NCBI GenBank assembly: GCA_947573745.1
Contig: CANPGX010000048.1
Coordinates: 1-7,406 of the forward strand
Direction: 5' to 3'
Source of the DNA: an uncultured Erysipelotrichaceae bacterium
GTDB lineage: Bacteria > Bacillota_I > Bacilli_A > Erysipelotrichales > Coprobacillaceae
DNA length: 7,406 nucleotides
Part shown: in pieces, positions 1 to 5,124 of the stretch
Position numbering within the stretch: the stretch's first letter is position 1
Layout of the letters: each line of letters starts with the position of its first letter
Position numbers and translations under genes: made by a program
The notes under the pieces: generated by a model
Told to the model about the DNA's origin: nothing
What the model saw: the letters and a program-made list of their open reading frames with translations, nothing else
The model's database searches: none

Positions 1-508
1 GACCTTCTGATAAATTAGATACATCTACATAAACCTGAATATTGTTAAGAAGTTTTAAATTAGTCAATTCAAAGGAAGACCCAATCGCAATGATATTGAC
101 TTTGTCAGGAACACCAGATACTTCATATTCGTCTGGAAGATTCTCTACGACAAGTGGAATATCATTGAAATAACTTACTGATTTATTACTTCTAAAAGCA
201 CTGGAAATATCTCCACCATTAACGACAAAAAAGATAATAATCGTCAATAATAAGGAAAGCCAGCGTACTTGACGATCACTCATAAGAAGTTTTTCAATAC
301 GTTCATTGACAACATTACTCATCATCTGTAATGAACGCCAAAACTTTTCATTGTGTAAGCGTACTTTAGACGTTGTATTTTTTTCTGGTAATATTTCTTT
401 ACTTTCGTCCGCTTTTTTCTCTTTTTGCTTCTTCATGAAATTTAAGAACATTTCTGATAAAGGCTCATTAGACGATTCTTCTTCTTTTTTTTCTGGTTCA
501 TCATTCAT
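1..508 (-). CDS. cdaR: CdaR/YbbR-domain regulator of the diadenylate cyclase, 3' part missing (cut by left window edge)
   Basis: The first 169 residues of an open frame that leaves the window. CdaR proteins are membrane-anchored, extracytoplasmic YbbR-repeat proteins that bind CdaA and modulate c-di-AMP synthesis. Seen here: a highly charged, Lys/Glu-rich N-terminal segment (residues 1-80), one hydrophobic helix (about 82-97, WLSLLLTIIIFFVVNGG), then the start of a first YbbR repeat (about 115-169, with DIPLVVENLP and VYVDVSNLSEG). Other YbbR repeats should lie outside the window. The ATG at 508 overlaps the cdaA stop (ATGAATGA, 8 shared bases) and is preceded by AAAGGTGGTG, so translation is probably coupled. 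Odd points: known CdaR proteins usually start almost directly at the membrane helix, so the 80-residue cytoplasmic tail is long. A run of eight A in codons 6-8 could slip. Identity follows from the YbbR start plus the cdaA neighbour. Confidence 0.88.
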   Translation of the reverse strand, partial: MNDEPEKKEEESSNEPLSEMFLNFMKKQKEKKADESKEILPEKNTTSKVRLHNEKFWRSLQMMSNVVNERIEKLLMSDRQVRWLSLLLTIIIFFVVNGGDISSAFRSNKSVSYFNDIPLVVENLPDEYEVSGVPDKVNIIAIGSSFELTNLKLLNNIQVYVDVSNLSEG

Positions 509-1316
509 CTTGATCACCACCTTTGTCAGCATTCTCAAACCAATCAATTTCATTCATCAATTCTGACTTCAGTAAACGGGCAGGAATTTTTCTTAAATCA
601 CCATGTCTGGCAAAAGAAATAGCTCCCGTCTCTTCTGAAACCACAATCGTTAAGGAATCACTCACTTCACTGATCCCTATAGCTGCACGATGCCTTGCAC
701 CATAGATAGGACTTAATTCTTTATTAGTAGGCGGATAAAAAGCAGCGGCACAAGTCACTTTATTGCCCTGGATGATAATAGCACCATCATGTAAAGGCGT
801 TCCTTCCCAAAAAATTGTACTAAATAATTCGCTTTTAACATCGGCATTAATACGTACACCCGTGGCAATATAATCAGCTAACGATTGACTCTGTTCAATG
901 GTAATTAATGCACCTGTTTGACTCTTTGATAAATCAACAACAGCCATGACAATTTCATTAATAACAGCTTCTTTTTCATTTCTTGTCAATGATTTTAATG
1001 GATTTTCTACCTTCACTTGACCAATCTTCTCTAAGGCTGCACGAATTTCTGGTTGAAAGATGATCATAATCGCAACGATTCCCCAATTAATCACACTATC
1101 GACAAGATAATTCATCGTCGTTAAGCCAAATAAACTGGTAGCTAGCTTAATTAATAGAACCGCAAGAATTCCTTTAAAGATCTGCAATGTTCTAATATTT
1201 CTTCTGACAAGCTGAATCAAGCAATAAAAAACCAACCAAACCAAACTGACATCGATGAGAATACGTATCATCATAAAAATAGATTCAAAACTCAATATAT
1301 CTGTTCCTAAAGGCAT
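501..1316 (-). CDS. cdaA: Membrane diadenylate cyclase CdaA (c-di-AMP synthase)
   Basis: Condenses two ATP into cyclic di-AMP, the second messenger controlling potassium/osmolyte transport and cell-wall homeostasis; acts at the cytoplasmic membrane. From the chosen start it has 271 residues, matching the family (about 270). Three hydrophobic helices (about 8-37, 46-64, 70-88) precede a DAC domain with the DGA motif in LHDGAIII (177-179) and the RHR motif in YGARHRAAIG (208-210). The position before RHR is Ala207 where the family normally has Thr (GTRHR); see findings. Start: ATG at 1316 has GGGGGTGAT four bases upstream; the ATG at 1340 has no Shine-Dalgarno sequence and would lie only about 8 bases from the predicted transcription start. 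It is followed by cdaR with an 8-base overlap, the conserved cdaA-cdaR(-glmM) arrangement. Confidence 0.96.
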   Translation of the reverse strand: MPLGTDILSFESIFMMIRILIDVSLVWLVFYCLIQLVRRNIRTLQIFKGILAVLLIKLATSLFGLTTMNYLVDSVINWGIVAIMIIFQPEIRAALEKIGQVKVENPLKSLTRNEKEAVINEIVMAVVDLSKSQTGALITIEQSQSLADYIATGVRINADVKSELFSTIFWEGTPLHDGAIIIQGNKVTCAAAFYPPTNKELSPIYGARHRAAIGISEVSDSLTIVVSEETGAISFARHGDLRKIPARLLKSELMNEIDWFENADKGGDQDE

Positions 1317-1354
1317 TTTCATCACCCCCACTGATGACATTTTATGTTTTGTTT

Positions 1355-1363
1355 ATTATATCA
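1355..1363 (-). promoter_or_regulatory. Extended -10 promoter of cdaA-cdaR
   Basis: Read on the minus strand this is TGATATAAT, a perfect TATAAT box with the upstream TGn extension. No good -35 hexamer is found 16-18 bases upstream, which fits an extended -10 promoter. Transcription would begin near 1348, giving a leader of about 32 bases before the ATG at 1316. Predicted from consensus only. Confidence 0.6.
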
Positions 1364-1403
1364 TACTTCTTAAAAGAATTTTACTAATTCGATGGATTAT
1401 TTA

Positions 1404-1431
1404 TTGCAATGAAAGAAAAAAAGTGTAGAAT
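1404..1431 (+). promoter_or_regulatory. Sigma-A-type promoter of pduL
   Basis: TTGCAA (1404-1409), a 16-base spacer and TAGAAT (1426-1431). Predicted transcription start is near 1438, leaving a leader of about 23 bases holding AAGGAG (1445-1450) and GAGG (1452-1455) before the ATG at 1461. It is divergent from the cdaA promoter, with the two cores about 40 bases apart. Confidence 0.55.
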
Positions 1432-1460
1432 AGAGGGTGTTGAAAAGGAGAGAGGAAATC

Positions 1461-2036
1461 ATGACAAAAACAATTTTAGTAGAAACTTCTGCACGTCACG
1501 TACATTTATCACAAAAAGATGTTGAAACTTTATTTGGCGAAGGTTATACACTTACAAAGAAAAAAGACTTATCACAACCAGGACAATATGCTTGTGAAGA
1601 ACGTGTCACTATTGTCGGTGAAAAAAATCAAATTAAAAACGTCATTGTTTTAGGACCTGCACGTCAACAAACACAAGTAGAATTATCATTAACAGATGCA
1701 AGAAGTGCTGGTATCAAAGCGTTGATCCGCGAATCTGGTGACCTTGAAGGCACATTTGGTTGTACAATTCTTGGTCCAAAAGGAGAAGTATCTATCAAAG
1801 AAGGTGTCATCGCAGCAAAACGTCATATTCATATGACATGTGCTGATGCCAAAGAATTTGATGTACAAGATAAAGATGTTGTTTCTTTAAAAATAGACAC
1901 AGATGATCGTTCTCTTGTTTTTGGAGATGTCGTTGTGCGTGTCAGTGATAAATTCGCTTTAGCTTGCCATCTTGATACAGATGAAGCCAATGCTGCAGGT
2001 ATTGCTGGAAGCACACAAGGAACATTGATCAAATAA
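1461..2036 (+). CDS. pduL: PduL-type phosphate acyltransferase (phosphotransacylase)
   Basis: PduL enzymes interconvert acyl-CoA and acyl-phosphate (propionyl or acetyl), linking acyl-CoA pools to acetate/propionate kinase and ATP; they are unrelated to classical Pta. The 191-residue protein shows both beta-barrel halves: SARHVHLS (10-17) and KRHIHMT (120-126), plus GPAR (65-68), TQVELS with Glu74, RESGD (90-94) and CHLDTDEAN (169-177). His13, His15, Glu74, His122, His124 and His170 correspond to the metal ligands I recall for the family, and Arg68 to its conserved active-site Arg. It starts straight at the catalytic fold: there is no N-terminal encapsulation peptide, and no microcompartment gene is nearby, so a soluble cytosolic role is likely. 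The ATG at 1461 is preferred over GTG at 1437, which lies at or before the predicted transcription start. Monocistronic, ending at the terminator at 2051. Confidence 0.93.
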   Translation: MTKTILVETSARHVHLSQKDVETLFGEGYTLTKKKDLSQPGQYACEERVTIVGEKNQIKNVIVLGPARQQTQVELSLTDARSAGIKALIRESGDLEGTFGCTILGPKGEVSIKEGVIAAKRHIHMTCADAKEFDVQDKDVVSLKIDTDDRSLVFGDVVVRVSDKFALACHLDTDEANAAGIAGSTQGTLIK

Positions 2037-2050
2037 ATCATAAAACATTT

Positions 2051-2085
2051 AAAAGAGGTCGGCTTATAGCCACCTCTTTTTCTTT
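2051..2085 (+). terminator. Rho-independent terminator of pduL
   Basis: AAAAGAGGT (2051-2059) pairs with ACCTCTTTT (2072-2080). An inner GGCT/AGCC stem closes a TAT loop, with one bulged C, and T-rich TTTTTCTTT follows. It begins 14 bases after the pduL stop. On the other strand the U-tract is poorer, so it mainly serves pduL. Confidence 0.9.
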
Positions 2086-2089
2086 ACAC

Positions 2090-2124
2090 AAAAAAACTGT
2101 TGGCTTTACACCCACAGTTTTTTT
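2090..2124 (-). terminator. Terminator of the small membrane-protein gene (possibly bidirectional)
   Basis: AAAAAAACTGT (2090-2100) pairs with ACAGTTTTTTT (2114-2124), extended inward by GG/CC after one mismatch. On the minus strand the hairpin ends in seven U and lies just after the stop at 2132. The symmetrical A/T tracts mean it could also act as a back-up for plus-strand pduL transcripts. Confidence 0.8.
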
Positions 2125-2131
2125 CAAGATA

Positions 2132-2557
2132 TTATTGTTTTCCTTTCATGAAAGCTAGAAGTGCGCCTATAAATAAAACAACAGCACTCAACATCAATAA
2201 ATAACCACCAAAGCCCAATTTAACAAGACCATAAGTTGTATTTCTAAGATTTAAAGTACACGCATAAAGAATTAATATCAAATCAATAAAGGCTGTACCC
2301 AAAGCCACAGGTCTTAATTTAAAATAGACACAAGCACATGTTGCGATTGCTAATAAAATGGCAAAGATACCATCCCCACTGATATAACTAATGCTCATAG
2401 AATAACCAAGAACACTAGCTGTATACATTGGTAAAAAACATGCCACGATTTCTACAATAGCACTCACAAAAACAATCAACTGAAGATAGTTTAACTTATA
2501 CCCTTGTATATTAACCTCTCTACTCTCTAAATTTTCTGTAATCTTTTTAGGATCCAT
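2132..2557 (-). CDS. Small four-helix integral membrane protein of unknown function
   Basis: I do not recognise this 141-residue protein. A polar 22-residue N-terminus (MDPKKITENLESREVNIQGY) is followed by four hydrophobic helices at about 23-43, 60-78, 82-102 and 115-136, ending in FMKGKQ. Notable features are FLPMYTASVLGYSMSISYISGD between helices 1 and 2 (residues 41-62, with a GYS and a GDGIF element) and Cys40, Cys74, Cys76 and Cys100 within or next to helices. There is no signal peptidase site, lipobox or catalytic motif. Start: ATG at 2557 has GGGGAGG 7-8 bases upstream; the ATG at 2605 lies upstream of the promoter -10 box and cannot be used. The gene has its own promoter and is isolated by terminators, so context gives no functional partner. 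A real gene, given its start signals and helix pattern. Confidence 0.8.
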   Translation of the reverse strand: MDPKKITENLESREVNIQGYKLNYLQLIVFVSAIVEIVACFLPMYTASVLGYSMSISYISGDGIFAILLAIATCACVYFKLRPVALGTAFIDLILILYACTLNLRNTTYGLVKLGFGGYLLMLSAVVLFIGALLAFMKGKQ

Positions 2558-2584
2558 AATGATTTCCTCCCCTCTTTTGCTTTC

Positions 2585-2612
2585 ATTATACACATATTTT
2601 GACAAATTTCAA
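2585..2612 (-). promoter_or_regulatory. Sigma-A-type promoter of the small membrane-protein gene
   Basis: On the minus strand, TTGAAA (2612-2607), a 16-base spacer and a perfect TATAAT (2590-2585). Transcription would start near 2578, just ahead of the GGGGAGG ribosome binding site. It lies immediately downstream of the HU terminator, so this gene is transcribed independently of HU. Confidence 0.7.
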
Positions 2613-2620
2613 TCTCTCAT

Positions 2621-2651
2621 TAAAAAAGCTACTCACCTTTAGGTGGTAGCT
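2621..2651 (-). terminator. Rho-independent terminator of the HU gene
   Basis: On the minus strand AGCTACCACC (2651-2642) pairs with GGTGAGTAGCT (2637-2627), a 10-bp stem with one bulged A and a TAAA loop, followed by TTTTTT. A weaker 5-bp hairpin (TCTAC/GTAGA, 2657-2670) lies between it and the HU stop codon. Confidence 0.9.
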
Positions 2652-2674
2652 AGAAGTCTACATACGTAGATCTT

Positions 2675-2953
2675 TTATTGTTGCTTCATCTTCTTCTTTA
2701 AAGCAGTACTTGGCTTAAAAGCAGGAATATGACTTTCGTCAATATGTACCTCTTCTCCTGTTCTAGGATTTCTAGCCATACGCTCACGACGAACTCGTGT
2801 CTCAAAGCTTCCAAAACCTTTCAAAACGACTTTATCTCCATGCATCATTGTATCAGTCACAATATTCTGCATTGAAGTAAGTACTTTTTCAATATCCTTT
2901 TTTGATAATTGAGTATCTTTTGATATCTCCTGTATAAGTTCAGCTTTGTTCAT
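2675..2953 (-). CDS. hup: HU-family nucleoid DNA-binding protein
   Basis: HU homodimers bend and compact DNA non-specifically and assist replication, repair and recombination. The 92-residue product matches the family length (about 90). The N-terminal helical dimerisation part (MNKAELIQEISKDTQLSKKD) is followed by GFGSF (46-50) and the DNA-gripping beta arm with RNPRTG (61-66), where Pro63 is the intercalating proline. Residues 46-65 fit the bacterial histone-like signature pattern, and the tail is basic (KKKMKQQ). Start: ATG at 2953 is about 8 bases from AAAGGAG; the ATG two codons upstream (2959) is almost touching it. Own promoter and terminator make it monocistronic, although no strong terminator separates it from the upstream aldolase gene, so some read-through is possible. 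Confidence 0.96.
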   Translation of the reverse strand: MNKAELIQEISKDTQLSKKDIEKVLTSMQNIVTDTMMHGDKVVLKGFGSFETRVRRERMARNPRTGEEVHIDESHIPAFKPSTALKKKMKQQ

Positions 2954-2987
2954 TTTCATTCTCCTTTCTAGCGTATATTACAACACT

Positions 2988-3017
2988 ATTATAATGAAAA
3001 TAGTACCATGAACGCAA
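2988..3017 (-). promoter_or_regulatory. Promoter of the HU gene
   Basis: On the minus strand, TTGCGT (3017-3012), an 18-base spacer and a perfect TATAAT (2993-2988). The leader would be about 28-30 bases, carrying AAAGGAG. The -10 box is strong; the -35 is only a partial match and the spacer is slightly long. Confidence 0.55.
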
Positions 3018-3031
3018 GTAAATTTTTACTT
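3016..3031. repeat. AT-rich inverted repeat upstream of the HU promoter
   Basis: AAGTAAA (3016-3022) and TTTACTT (3025-3031) form a 7-bp inverted repeat around TT. It touches the HU -35 hexamer and sits 14 bases after the aldolase stop. It contains one G-C pair per arm and no following U-tract, so it is a poor terminator. It could be a protein-binding site or chance. Confidence 0.35.
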
Positions 3032-3044
3032 TTAAGAATGAAAT

Positions 3045-4073
3045 TTAGCCTAGTAAATCATCCAATTTTTTGACAAAATCCAAACAGGCTTGTTTAGGCG
3101 TCATAAAGCTTGTCACCAGACGAATCGCATGATGCGTTTCATCAATTTTATCCATGACTGTCACAACAAATGACGTTTGAATTTCTTTAATCATACGATC
3201 TTCTAAAATAGGAAAAACCTGATTAGACAATGATGGTGCTAAATAAGAAACATGATATTTATCAAGCCCTTCACGTAAAATATCTGCCATATCATTAGAA
3301 TGACGTCCTACTTCATAATATAAACCATCTTTAAATAATTCATAAAACTGAATTCCTAAAAGACGCCCCTTAGCAAGCAAAGCCCCTTTTTGTTTGATAT
3401 TAAATCTAAAATCACGCTTTAAATCGTCATGAACAAGAACAAGCCCTTCACCGAAAAGAGCACCACATTTGGTTGCCCCAATATAAAATGCATCACATAA
3501 AGTAGCTAGGTCATGGAGTGTCACATCATTCTCTTTTTGCGCTAAAGCACTCGCTAAACGTGCGCCATCCACATAGAGATAAAGATCGTGCGCACGACAA
3601 AATTGAGAAATAGCCGTCAATTCTGCCTTGGTATAAATCGTTCCTAATTCTGTCGTCTGTGATAAATAAACTAATTTTGGCATGACCCAATGTTCATCAC
3701 TATGTTGATCTAAAATAGCTTGTAATCCTTCTAGAGTCACTTTTCCATCATGATGAGGACAAGTGACGACTTTATGACCGGTAGCCTCAATAGAGCCTGT
3801 TTCATGGGTATTGATATGACCTGTATCACAGGCAATCGCTGCCTGATAAGGTTTTAAAATAGATGAAATCATAATCAGATTGGTTTGTGTTCCACCCACT
3901 AATAAATGGATATCAATATCTTCCCGACCTATTTCTTTTTTCATCACTTCAATGGCTTTTTGTGTATATTCATCTAAAGAATAACCTGGTGTTTGTACGG
4001 CATTACTTTCAACGAGTGCCGCTAAAACACGAGGATGTGCTCCTTCTAAATAGTCACTTGCAAAACTATACAT
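3045..4073 (-). CDS. Threonine-aldolase/beta-eliminating-lyase family PLP enzyme
   Basis: A fold-type I PLP enzyme of the low-specificity threonine aldolase group (LtaE-related), which cleaves beta-hydroxy-alpha-amino acids to glycine plus an aldehyde; this is family knowledge, the substrate here is unknown. In the 342-residue protein: GGTQTN (60-65) in the phosphate pocket, TGHINTHETGS with His86 stacking on the cofactor, VDGARL with Asp169 contacting the pyridine nitrogen, and YIGATKCGALFGEG with Lys202 as the Schiff-base lysine. The GATKCG lysine context is of the sub-branch often annotated simply as aminotransferase or beta-eliminating lyase, not classical LtaE. Start: ATG at 4073 follows AAGGAGGA by 7 bases and overlaps the stop of the upstream dehydrogenase by 8 bases (ATGTATAG); the ATG at 4124 lacks such a site. 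Translation is therefore probably coupled to the dehydrogenase. Confidence 0.87.
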   Translation of the reverse strand: MYSFASDYLEGAHPRVLAALVESNAVQTPGYSLDEYTQKAIEVMKKEIGREDIDIHLLVGGTQTNLIMISSILKPYQAAIACDTGHINTHETGSIEATGHKVVTCPHHDGKVTLEGLQAILDQHSDEHWVMPKLVYLSQTTELGTIYTKAELTAISQFCRAHDLYLYVDGARLASALAQKENDVTLHDLATLCDAFYIGATKCGALFGEGLVLVHDDLKRDFRFNIKQKGALLAKGRLLGIQFYELFKDGLYYEVGRHSNDMADILREGLDKYHVSYLAPSLSNQVFPILEDRMIKEIQTSFVVTVMDKIDETHHAIRLVTSFMTPKQACLDFVKKLDDLLG

Positions 4074-5049
4074 TTTCTTCTCCTCCTTCACGATAACGAT
4101 AGCCTGTACGTCGATTGACTTCATTTTCTAATCTTTCTTCATGAAGATAATGCTGTAAATTACGTATGGCTAAATCAACCACAAAATCAAGATTTCTTTC
4201 TAAATGTAATCCGCCAGAAACATGTGGCGTTAATAAGACACGTTCCTGATACCATAATGGATGATCTTTATTTAAAGGTTCTTCCTCAGTGACATCTAAT
4301 CCCACGCCTAAAAAATAACCTTTTTTCATAATTTCCAACAAAGCATCCGTATCAATGGCACTGCCTCGACCCACATTGATCAAAACAGCATCTTTTTTCA
4401 TTTTTGATAAACGTTCTAAATTCATGACATGATAAGTAGTTGGTGATTGTGGCAGACATAACGCTACAATATCCGCTTTTGGTAATTCAGTGTCTAAATC
4501 TTCCATCGTATGTAACTCATCAACACCTTCTATAGATTGAGAAACCGTTCTTTTGATTCCCGATACATAGCTTCCTAAAGCATGCATTCTTAAAGCAAAT
4601 TGACCCCCTAAATCTCCTAAACCAATGATCAATGTCCGACTTCCCATAATTTCTCTGGCATCTGCCCCATGTTGCCAATTTCCATTTTTCATATGGTCAC
4701 GATAGATATCTAAATGCTTATAAAAATATAAGACAAACGATAACATATGTTCACTGATATTGACACCATAGGCACCACTGGCATTCATCAATTTTGTCTT
4801 TTCATGTAAGACACCTTCTTGAACATAGGCATCACTGCCTGCACTGCCCAATTGTAAAAATTGAAGATGACTTTGATTTAAATGATACGATAAAGATGGA
4901 TTTCCAATAATAGCGTCAGAGGCATCTATCTGTTGTTGAGTTGGTGCTTTTTCATATATAAACGTCCATTCCTTAAAGGTCTTTTCTAATCGTTCTTGAT
5001 GCTTTTTTTGTAATGAAAGCATAACTAAGACGTTCTTGATTTGTTTCAT
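4066..5049 (-). CDS. D-isomer-specific 2-hydroxyacid dehydrogenase
   Basis: NAD(P)-dependent interconversion of 2-keto acids (glyoxylate, hydroxypyruvate, pyruvate or similar) with D-2-hydroxy acids, in the cytosol. The 327-residue length is normal. The Rossmann domain carries GLGDLG (143-148); catalytic Arg228 lies in NVGRGS, Glu257 in EEEPL and His276 in LLTPHVSGG. The outer catalytic domain is formed by the N-terminus and C-terminus. After the second beta strand the sequence is GIKRT (164-168) with no acidic residue, as in NADP(H)-preferring members; this is inference. Start: ATG at 5049 with GGGGTGAT just upstream. It follows the GH4 terminator and overlaps the PLP-enzyme gene by 8 bases, so the two make one unit. 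Glyoxylate/hydroxypyruvate reductase-like is plausible; phosphoglycerate dehydrogenase is less likely, since there is no C-terminal ACT domain. Confidence 0.9.
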   Translation of the reverse strand: MKQIKNVLVMLSLQKKHQERLEKTFKEWTFIYEKAPTQQQIDASDAIIGNPSLSYHLNQSHLQFLQLGSAGSDAYVQEGVLHEKTKLMNASGAYGVNISEHMLSFVLYFYKHLDIYRDHMKNGNWQHGADAREIMGSRTLIIGLGDLGGQFALRMHALGSYVSGIKRTVSQSIEGVDELHTMEDLDTELPKADIVALCLPQSPTTYHVMNLERLSKMKKDAVLINVGRGSAIDTDALLEIMKKGYFLGVGLDVTEEEPLNKDHPLWYQERVLLTPHVSGGLHLERNLDFVVDLAIRNLQHYLHEERLENEVNRRTGYRYREGGEENV

Positions 5050-5060
5050 CTTATCACCCC

Positions 5061-5075
5061 ATGTTATTTTAACAT
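5061..5075. repeat. Perfect inverted repeat ahead of the dehydrogenase-aldolase unit
   Basis: ATGTTA-TTT-TAACAT, 6-bp arms, sits between the GH4 terminator and the dehydrogenase ribosome binding site. On the minus strand it contains TGTTAAAAT, which resembles an extended -10 element (TGnTAAAAT). It might be a weak promoter, an operator or both. If it is the promoter, the leader is only about 10 bases. Confidence 0.4.
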
Positions 5076-5111
5076 AAAAAGAGGCTCTATTCTAGATAGA
5101 AAGGCCTCTTT
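5076..5111 (-). terminator. Rho-independent terminator after the GH4 gene
   Basis: On the minus strand AAAGAGGC (5111-5104) pairs with GCCTCTTT (5085-5078). An inner TCTAT/ATAGA stem with a 3-base bulge is present, and five U end the hairpin. It starts 14 bases after the GH4 stop and separates the kinase-GH4 operon from the dehydrogenase-aldolase unit; read-through cannot be excluded. Confidence 0.85.
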
Positions 5112-5124
5112 AGATCAATCTCTA

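Noticed and set aside
306..566. Open frame of 86 codons on the plus strand opposite cdaR and the cdaA end
   Set aside because: It is antisense to cdaR, which has a recognisable membrane helix, YbbR segment and ribosome binding site; the Ser/Phe-rich product is a typical shadow of Lys/Glu codons.
1317..1340. Earlier ATG (1340) as the cdaA start
   Set aside because: There is no Shine-Dalgarno sequence before it, while GGGGGTGAT is correctly spaced for 1316; the extra eight residues encode that ribosome binding site.
1437..1460. GTG at 1437 as the pduL start
   Set aside because: It coincides with the predicted transcription start and its codons are the ribosome binding site for the ATG at 1461.
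1829..2041. Minus-strand open frame of 70 codons inside pduL
   Set aside because: Antisense to a well-conserved part of PduL, with no ribosome binding site or recognisable domain.
2558..2605. N-terminal extension of the small membrane protein from the ATG at 2605
   Set aside because: It would start upstream of the TATAAT box, so the transcript cannot include it; the GGGGAGG site fits 2557.
3887..4096. Plus-strand open frame of 69 codons opposite the PLP enzyme
   Set aside because: Antisense shadow without start signals or family resemblance.
4074..4124. Upstream ATG (4124) for the PLP enzyme
   Set aside because: It would give an unrelated 17-residue extension overlapping the dehydrogenase; AAGGAGGA directs the start at 4073, where the family fold begins.
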